From Fomitopsis serialis (lineage: Eukaryota; Basidiomycota; Agaricomycetes; Polyporales; Fomitopsidaceae): 64,000 bases of DNA. The stretch's first letter is position 1, and each line of letters starts with the position of its first letter. The notes beneath the pieces are model-generated. The model saw only the letters and a program-made list of their open reading frames with translations, was not told the DNA's origin and searched no databases. The DNA is taken from assembly GCF_022376445.1 (NCBI RefSeq), contig NW_025954965.1:434001-498000 (forward strand), read 5' to 3'. Below are positions 59,059 through 64,000 of this stretch, one piece after another. The translations under genes were made by a program, and so were the position numbers.

Positions 59059-60397
59059 ATGTCCTCCCAATATTTGAAGGCAGTGATTTTCGACGTACGC
59101 TTCATCGAATGTCCGATGTTGCTTCTGACGGTGCAGATTCTGACCTTGAGATCTTCCAGGTCGGCGGCGTCGTATGCCGTAGCCCCCTCCTTGCCATCTC
59201 CGCCTATGAGAGAGAGCATGGAATCCCAAACAATTACATCAACTGTGCAATGTAGCCACCGTGGACATCTTCTGGAAATGTGGTGCGCATACTAAACAGT
59301 GTTGTTCTCAGAACCGGGCGAGGCGCACATGGCGCCTGGCAGAAATTCGAGCGAGGTGAAATGCCCTTGTTCTCGTTCTACGGGGCGTTTGGGCGCGAAC
59401 TATCGGACACTACCGTGAACAACGTTTGGTATGCGGAGTACTGCAAGCGGAAGGGTTTTGGTAATTCTCTGGTGTTAGTGGCGCATCACAACTTCCGAGA
59501 ATGTTGATCCTTCGCCTCGACAGAGTGTCCCAGGCTCCCCGAGTCGCTCAATATTAATGGAAGAGAGGTGAGGACCAGGAGCTGCCCTCTGCCGATGACT
59601 CAATCGGCCCCTCAGCTGTTTGGTCGCATGATGCGCGAAAGTGGAGCGTTCGACGACGTAGTGGTCAAGGCCATTCACCGTATTAGAGGCTGGTACCTTC
59701 CGCCCTGCACTCCTTTGGGTAGGCCTGTTGACTGACTCGACTTGAGACACAATCAGGCGTTGGCAGATGGCGTGTCATCGCGCTCACGAACAACTTCTCG
59801 AAAGCCGACGCTGACAGCATCGGGGAAGCACTCCCGTCGGCGGAGGAGCATCCCGACTTTACCGTAGAATCAGAGCTCGCATTCCTAGGCTGGGAGGAAG
59901 GCCCGACCCCCCCTCGACTGCGGGCTTTGTTCGATGATTTCTGCGACTCCAGTACTCTGGGAATGAGGTCCGGGCCTCTGGCGTCCACTGCGGTAACGAC
60001 GATCATTCACATATCTCACAGGAAACCGGAACCTGAAATTTATCTCCTGGCCTGCAAGAGAAATGGGATACAGCCACACGAAGCCGTCTTTCTAGACGAC
60101 CTCGGGATGTGAGTGGGCCGTGTGGGCATGCTTACGCATACCGCCTTACAAGCGAAACTGTAGGAACCTCAAAGTAGCTCAGACGCTTGGAATGGAGACG
60201 ATCCGTGAGTGAACTCGGTGGTCCTTCGATCGCTTGTACCTCAGTAAATCCAATCGGATGCCATACTTACCGCGAGTCCTCCCACAGACGTGCCCATTGG
60301 GAAATCGTTCGGCGCGATCAGAGTGTTGGAGGAAAAGTTGGGCATCGACCTGACTGGTGACGGTGAAGGTGCCAGCCAAGTATCTCACAAACTCTAG
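59059..60397 (+). CDS. HAD-superfamily hydrolase (ACAD10 / epoxide hydrolase N-terminal type)
   Basis: Haloacid dehalogenase-like hydrolase with a helical cap. ATG 59059 starts MSSQYLKAVIFD; an intron follows, then VGGVVCRSPLLAISAYEREH, whose split motif DxGGVV normally carries the nucleophile Asp. Cap: HGAWQKFERGEMPLFSFYGA and ELFGRMMRESGAFDDVVVKA. Motif II WRVIALTNNFSKADADSIGE, motif III Lys in KPEPEIYLLACKRNGIQPHE, motif IV EAVFLDDLG, then VAQTLGMETI and VPIGKSFGAIRVLEEKLGID. It ends ASQVSHKL, stop 60395-60397. The usual second Asp (DxD) is replaced by Gly, as in the ACAD10/sEH N-terminal group, so phosphatase-like activity is possible but not certain. The C-terminal HKL resembles a peroxisomal PTS1. 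Confidence 0.85.
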
Positions 60398-60518
60398 CAA
60401 TTGGTCATCTTGTTGCCCTTGTCGTGTAGACCGTATGCTGCGCAAGACACATATCGGAGAGCTATGTGTTTCAGGACCAAATGCTAAATCTATTCGCATT
60501 GCGGGTAAGAATACGGCT

Positions 60519-60920
60519 CTAGAACGGCTTGTCCGAGGCGGGGATCTTGTCTTGCCAATATCCGCCTACCTAAAGCCGACTTGAGCTGCCGGGCCGAAGG
60601 AGAGACGTTGAAGAATGTCATACTCACCACAGGCAACTTGGAAAGGAATTCGCGTTTTACCAACGGCGTCACGGAGAGAAGCTAAGGCGGCACGACCGTC
60701 GGCTTTTCAGTACAGAAGAAAGTTCGCATCATAGACTACGCACGTATAGTGCCGTGATCCCTGCGCCAGCGCCCCAAAGGCCCATGCTGGTTCCCCAGCG
60801 GCGCACAAACTGGGACCAGATTCAACGTAAACGACGTGTCGGTGCGATACAGCGCGCGAGAATACGTACAGTGAGGGGCCGCTTGTGCTCGGGCTCTACG
60901 TGCAAAGAGTAGCGAGACAT
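60519..60920 (-). CDS. QCR10: cytochrome bc1 complex subunit 10 (Qcr10)
   Basis: Small single-helix subunit of respiratory complex III, inner mitochondrial membrane. ATG 60920: MSRYSLHVEPEHKRPLT (exon 60920-60870). The next exon reads FVRRWGTSMGLWGAGAGITA (membrane helix), then LLSVTPLVKREFLSKLPVV and a last exon GYWQDKIPASDKPF, stop at 60519. WGTSMGLWGAGAG and the terminal IPASDKPF are family marks. Four exons with in-phase GT/AG borders, the last donor being GTATGA. Normal length (about 80 residues). Convergent with the HAD gene and divergent to NOP16 (about 330 bases). Confidence 0.88.
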
Positions 60921-61250
60921 GACTCGAGGGTGCGGATGAGGTTGTCGCGGTGGGACGAAGTATAGAAGAGATCGTTGTCGTGGTCGGGACTCGGGCAGAG
61001 CGGCCGTGCCCGGGCAAACAGCGGCTACGAGCACGTGCGGCGTTGGGTCGCAGCCGACATCGCGCGGGTCCGTTGGCGCCCAGAACTCGGAGACCCTTGG
61101 TTCTGCACTTGATCGTCCTCGGTCAACTTCTACCACACTTCGCTGAGATAGTCCAGTCAGGTTCTATCGGGCTCTGCTTCTAGTCGGCTTGCTATCCTGC
61201 GCACTCCCGCCGGATCAGCAGCTCTTTCCGAGGCTCACAGTACAGCGAAA

Positions 61251-62212
61251 ATGGCAAATCCGCGACAGAGGAGAAAATCGCGCTCGGGATCCTACAAGCC
61301 GGTCCACCATTCTCGTAGTGCGAAAAAGAATCTCAACAAACAACCACGTCCGTGGGTCTGCAGTGTTAATTGTGATGGGCTGTAGATATTAACACCGCGG
61401 CAGCAATACGCGCCCCTAAAGTCCTTCAGGACGCTTGGGATAAGCACAAAACCGTCCGACAAAAGTGAGTTTGCCGTGCGCCTCAGTGACGACATGGAAT
61501 ACCGGACCTGACCTGCGTGGAAGCTACGAAGCTCTAGGCCTCATTGCGTCCCTGAACCCTACACCATCAGGAGGCGTCGAGCAGCCTGCGAACCATACCG
61601 GCAACTCCCAGGGTGCGAGTGCGTCGGCCCCACCAGAAGCATCCACCTCTCAGCAAGTAGCGGACGCTCATACGAGTGTCCCCAGTATCCCCAAAGGCTA
61701 TGGCCGCATTGTCCGAGATGAAAACGGGGACGTTGTCGACGTTTTGCTACCGGAAGAAGAGGAACTTGCTCCTGCCGATGAGATAATGGAGGAGGTCCCA
61801 GATCCTTCGCATGACGAACAGTTAGCACCCTGGGTCGAACTAGGTTCGGCCACGAAGCCGGGTGCATCGAAAGTTCCGGCGACACATGCTGTTCGAGGTG
61901 AGTGTTACTTGTCCGGGACCTTCATTTTTATTGATTGCAATTCCTTTGCACGCATTATTGACGCTGGCTGACGGTCAATCACGGGGCCAATCTACAGCGC
62001 TGGAAGCGATCTCCCAAGAGCGTAGCGCTCGCCCGCCCAGAACTACGTCTACCGGGGAGCAGGCTATCCTCCGACGTCTCGTTTGCAAACATGGCGAAGA
62101 TGTGCAAGCAATGGCGAAGGATAGGAAATTAAATCCCGACCAGCGCACTGCGGGTGAACTGAGCCGTGCTGTACGGAAGGCCGGAGGGTTTGCGCAGCTC
62201 AGAGAGATATGA
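61251..62212 (+). CDS. NOP16: ribosome biogenesis protein Nop16
   Basis: Nucleolar pre-60S assembly factor. ATG 61251: MANPRQRRKSRSGSYKPVHH, a basic N-terminus typical of the family, then NLNKQP. A short intron leads to INTAAAIRAPKVLQDAWDKH, KTVRQNYEALGLIASLNP and a Ser/Pro-rich stretch. The conserved centre reads VPSIPKGYGRIVRDENGDVV, DVLLPEEEELAPADEIMEEV. After an intron the C-terminus reads ALEAISQERSARPPRTTSTG, EQAILRRLVCKHGEDVQAMA and KLNPDQRTAGELSRAVRKAG, ending FAQLREI at 62210-62212. All family blocks are in frame. Exon 1 to 2 uses a 38-nt intron, short even for this genome. Confidence 0.9.
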
Positions 62213-62695
62213 GCACTAGATAGACACGTGTATACCAGGAAAAGGGCGTTGGGGTTGAATGCAGACGGTCTGTCTTCTGGCTTCCCTGTTTAGATCCGTC
62301 AGGGAAGATGTCGGCGCGCTGGAGTTAGATATAGACCGTATGCATCCCACAAGCCACGACATATACACTTCGGCGCAGCCAGAAGGCCGTGCTCTCCTGG
62401 TCGTTAGGACCGGAGCCGGTTGACGATCATTAGGATGCGAGAGCCAACGCTGCGCGTCCGCGAAAGCTTCGACAAATGGCCACAGCAGACGCTGGGGCAT
62501 TAGCCGACTTGCGGCAGTCACCGAGTGAGCTCCGCGAGCATGCCAATGTCCATAAATCAATTCCAAGGGCGTTGTTTTTTGACATTGCCTGCCGTGTTGT
62601 AAGTGCTATCCGTGCTGGCACTAACATGCGTGGCTTGCGGCTCGAGGTTGCGACGTGGTATCATAGGAAGTGTCAGAAGCGAAGACAAAGTCGTG
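62213..62695. other. convergent 3' flank, no gene
   Basis: NOP16 3' flank. A plus frame at 62476-62721 and minus frames are without family resemblance. Confidence 0.45.
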
Positions 62696-62882
62696 TCAGT
62701 GCTGAATGTTTGCCTTCGTAGGGTAGAACGCGTCGCGGGAGTCGTCGACACCGTGCTCGATTAACTCCTCGGAGAGCCGAATGATGCGTACCACGACCCC
62801 CTGTAGACGGATATGCGCACCCCTAATCGGAGTGGTGCGTGGTATTCGCGATCTGCATGCAATGGGGTCGATGCGGCTGAGC
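62696..62882 (-). CDS. last exon of an unidentified gene
   Basis: An uninterrupted minus frame after an acceptor CCTTCCTAG reads LSRIDPIACRSRIPRTTPIR, GAHIRLQGVVVRIIRLSEEL, IEHGVDDSRDAFYPTKANIQ and stops after His at 62696-62698. Composition and lack of low complexity make it clearly coding-like. Upstream exons should lie at 62,900-63,360; there the same frame shows VCATSHSVVSNTQLHQILLP and a stretch near WLAMATFPDPHYSICPL, each followed by TAG, so the full gene could not be built. Family not recognised. Confidence 0.5.
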
Positions 62883-63366
62883 TAGGAAGGACAGGCCACC
62901 GCCAAAGAAGGTATGCAGGCCCTACGATTCGGCAACAATATCTGATGCAGTTGGGTATTTGAAACCACGCTGTGACTGGTGGCACAAACCTACAACGGGC
63001 AGATAGAGTAATGAGGGTCAGGGAAGGTGGCCATGGCCAGCCAATCCCCGCCCCGTCCAAGAGCGGAGCGTGGTCTTGGTGCTGACCAGCCCGTCGGACG
63101 CCCATCACCAGCAAATGGTTTCCCAAATGCTATCCAAGGTGCGAATCTCCCAAGCCGCCGGGGTTCTGAGATGTCTCGCGTTTCATGGATGTATGGAAGG
63201 TCACTCGTCGAGAAATCCCATTCTGGGGGACATCAACTTCTATGACTTTGTGTCGATGCCTTTGGAGCCCTCGCTCCGTCACCTATAAAGCACTTGCGTT
63301 TCAAGGCCTCCGGTGTTCTTCCCGCATCGCAATCACCAGCTCGCCCACTGTTGTGGTCACCCCAAG

Positions 63367-64000
63367 ATGTCTCCGAGGCCCCCAACAAGCAGATCATCCT
63401 CTACCTCGCCCCGTCCGTCCAAGCGAGTGCCCGGACAGCCTAAGTCTACGCGCCAACAGTATAGCGGTGGGCATGTTTCATGATCTAATCATCTTAGTAT
63501 CTGATGGTCGACTAGCATGTGGTGCATGTCGTATGAGAAGGTTTGCATAGTGCTGACGCATCGCGGTGTGTCATCTACTAACAACGATGATTCAGAGTTC
63601 GATGTGACCTGAAGGATCTACCTATCTCGCCAACGGGGCAACACCCTCCCTGCTCCAACTGCAACGAACGAGGCCTGAAATGCGTGTAAGTCTCGACTGT
63701 GTGACATCGTGGGAGGATTACTGATCTTGTCTGGCATTCAGAGACGAGTTTGCGGAGGTCAAAGCTGTCAAACTTCTACGACGCGGTAGGCGCCTACAAC
63801 AAGTCGAGTACGTCTCCCGACTTGCATTGGCCAGCTCGAGCTAATTCCATCTCCGTAGGGCTGTTTACGGGCAGAATGCTGGGAGGAGGGCTCACTACAT
63901 TCCATCACACCACCCCGGAGCGTCATTCCTCGTTGCGACCTGAGTTCTTCAACTCGCCTTTCTTTCACCGGTTCCACACACAGCGTGAGCGACAAGACTT
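63367..64000 (+). CDS. Zn2Cys6 fungal transcription factor, 5' part (runs off the right edge)
   Basis: Binuclear zinc cluster regulator, nuclear. The proposed start is ATG 63367 (MSPRPPTSRSSSTSPRPSKR). An intron splits the cluster: YSACGACRMRR, then VRCDLKDLPISPTGQHPPCS, NCNERGLKCV. The six Cys form C-x2-C-x6-C ... C-x2-C-x6-C exactly as required. The next exon reads DEFAEVKAVKLLRRGRRLQQ, a linker followed by a basic helix, then AVYG. Downstream LRPEFFNSPFFHRFHTQR is the family's conserved block but is in another frame, so a missed intron or wrong base lies near 63870. The regulatory domain lies outside the window. An upstream exon is possible. Confidence 0.8.

Overview
This is a gene-dense stretch of fungal nuclear DNA. 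Almost every gene is split by short introns (about 45-65 nt, GT..AG, usually a CTNAY branch-like motif just before the acceptor). Introns and gene products together point to a basidiomycete, most likely an Agaricomycete: a multi-TOG XMAP215, SmgGDS, Sfi1, a fungal Ctk2 cyclin, small Cys-rich 'MCH' proteins, and Cys-rich single-pass membrane proteins. No rRNA, tRNA or CRISPR array was recognised. Genes were rebuilt by joining exons across reading frames, so splice sites are inferences from splice signals, frame continuity and family resemblance.

Layout. 1-8.7 kb: 5' part of a microtubule polymerase (XMAP215/Stu2, minus), an unknown single-exon gene, a GC-rich gene-poor stretch, and eIF2B-alpha. 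8.8-18.1 kb: compact genes, several unrecognised, with a Cys-rich small protein, RNase P/MRP subunit Pop4, a candidate gene overlapping its 3' end, a Ctk2-type cyclin, a conserved hypothetical protein and a second Cys-rich small protein. 19-26 kb: mitoribosomal S21, an RWD protein (Gir2/RWDD1), an alpha/beta hydrolase and an SmgGDS-like armadillo protein. 26.1-26.9 kb: a pair of palindrome-bearing inverted repeats, possibly a small mobile element. 27.7-37.5 kb: pirin, Sfi1, an F-box-like protein and an aldo-keto reductase. 37.5-45 kb: a locally duplicated block carrying two Cys-rich membrane protein genes and two truncated MFS transporter remnants. 45-64 kb: Rmd5 (GID E3 ligase), Nsa1/WDR74, a PIG-Y-like protein, a Ser/Pro-rich unknown, an MFS transporter, an acyl-CoA synthetase, a penta-EF-hand protein, a HAD hydrolase, Qcr10, Nop16, one exon of an unknown gene, and a Zn2Cys6 transcription factor cut by the right edge.

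The genes are mostly unrelated housekeeping genes and show no single pathway, although ribosome biogenesis (Nsa1, Nop16), translation (eIF2B-alpha, S21, Gir2), microtubule organisation (XMAP215, Sfi1) and lipid metabolism (acyl-CoA synthetase, hydrolase, HAD) recur. Several well-conserved genes need single-base corrections, mostly in short homopolymers, to keep their conserved frame. This suggests residual assembly error more than real gene decay, and it limits how exactly some gene ends can be given.
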